A stretch of DNA of 51,831 bases, taken from NCBI GenBank assembly GCA_029210985.1, contig JARGFR010000004.1, positions 1-51,831 on the forward strand, given 5' to 3'. This document shows positions 51,526 through 51,831 of this stretch, one piece after another; the stretch's first letter is position 1; every line of letters starts with the position of its first letter. Both the position numbers and the translations under genes were made by a program. Below the pieces are notes generated by a model that was not told the DNA's origin, made no database searches, and saw only the letters and a list, made by a program, of their open reading frames with translations. This DNA is from Spirochaetaceae bacterium. GTDB lineage: Bacteria; Spirochaetota; Spirochaetia; DSM-2461.

Positions 51526-51831
51526 TCAGCCTTCCTCAGCCGTCACGATCCCGGCCGCAGCAGCCAGGACAAACCGCTCACCTTTATCATCCAGAGTGCT
51601 CCGTTTGACTTGAATATAGTTGGATCCGGCCACCGTCAGAATGAGATAGTTCCGCGTCACGGTGATATCGCTCAGGTGTTTCACCTTCTTTTCGGGATAA
51701 GAACCGATTCGCAGGATGATTTGACCGGATTTGAATTCAATCGATTGCCCGTTCATCAGTTCTTTTGTTGACCGGAACGCCTTACGGACCCGAATGAAGA
51801 ACATTATCCAGGGCAGCGCCAGCATATAAAG
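51526..51831 (-). CDS. Membrane protein with C-terminal YcxB-like domain, 5' end cut by the window
   Basis: This frame has no stop before the window edge. An ATG at 51825 would place the start inside a membrane helix, so the true start is probably further upstream. The visible part has one helix (ALPWIMFFIRVRKAFR), then a beta-rich region (IEFKSGQIILRIGSYPEKKVKHLSDITVTRNYLIL) typical of YcxB-like domains, and a short acidic tail. Function unknown. Confidence 0.7.
   Translation of the reverse strand, partial: LYMLALPWIMFFIRVRKAFRSTKELMNGQSIEFKSGQIILRIGSYPEKKVKHLSDITVTRNYLILTVAGSNYIQVKRSTLDDKGERFVLAAAAGIVTAEEG

Noticed and set aside
1-51831. CRISPR arrays, rRNA genes, insertion sequences or prophage genes
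   Set aside because: No regularly spaced repeats, rRNA-like tracts, transposase or phage proteins were found on either strand.

Overview
The window is about 52 kb of moderately GC-rich, gene-dense bacterial DNA. It looks like a free-living, anaerobic or facultative member of the Spirochaetes. The pointers are the solute-binding-protein signal sequence ending in ANGG, the HBM-type chemoreceptor, the DUF342/HD-GYP signalling set and the flavodiiron/RIC/Fe-S FNR set. This placement is inferred from protein character; no marker gene is present.

Layout. (1) 1-2.7 kb: a possible foreign segment with a Crp/Fnr regulator that reads like a proteobacterial protein, convergent with a B12-binding radical SAM enzyme. 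It ends at a tRNA 3'-end-like remnant and a terminator. (2) 2.96-5.7 kb: a nitrosative/oxidative defence unit (RIC Fe-S repair protein, flavodiiron protein) beside its probable regulator, an FNR-type protein with a four-cysteine pattern. A perfect TGTGA-N6-TCACA box lies upstream of the flavodiiron gene. (3) 5.85-14.2 kb: a plus-strand run of TetR, MMPL/RND exporter, LolA-like protein, DUF1302-like barrel, cupin, a permease split over two genes, and a hemerythrin/DUF438/PAS protein with a degenerate duplicated N-terminal half. (4) 14.3-19.7 kb: an overlapping nitrate operon (narK-type transporter, NasA-type reductase, mobA, an unknown membrane protein) divergent from a third Crp/Fnr regulator. 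(5) 19.8-33.1 kb: an unusually compact signalling operon with a LuxR-type regulator, three intact histidine kinases and one frameshifted one, single receivers, a DUF342/FapA-like protein, an HD-GYP c-di-GMP phosphodiesterase, a DctP-like binding protein broken by an amber codon, and a PAS protein with a C-terminal CxxC pair. (6) 33.3-37.3 kb: a chemoreceptor and another kinase. (7) 37.2-44.5 kb: a minus-strand catabolic operon of IclR regulator, TRAP transporter, cytosolic sulfatase, URO-D-like protein and DHDPS-family aldolase, with matching IclR-type palindromes upstream of iclR and dctP. (8) 44.6-51.8 kb: a PlsC-like acyltransferase and lipid kinase pair, an EamA transporter, a giant TPR protein, a GcvR-like ACT protein, a DUF4342 protein and a partial membrane protein.

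How they fit. Blocks 2-4 share a nitrate/NO/metal-redox theme: nitrate uptake and reduction, Mo-cofactor maturation, NO detoxification, Fe-S repair and hemerythrin sensing, each with its own Crp/Fnr regulator. Block 5 is the most distinctive part: about ten genes joined by 1-8 nt overlaps combine phosphorelay, c-di-GMP hydrolysis and a periplasmic binding-protein input. Two adjacent input genes are disrupted, so the periplasmic arm is either decaying or carries sequence errors. Block 7 looks like a compact pathway for importing an intact organic sulfate ester, removing the sulfate in the cytoplasm and cleaving the product with an aldolase.
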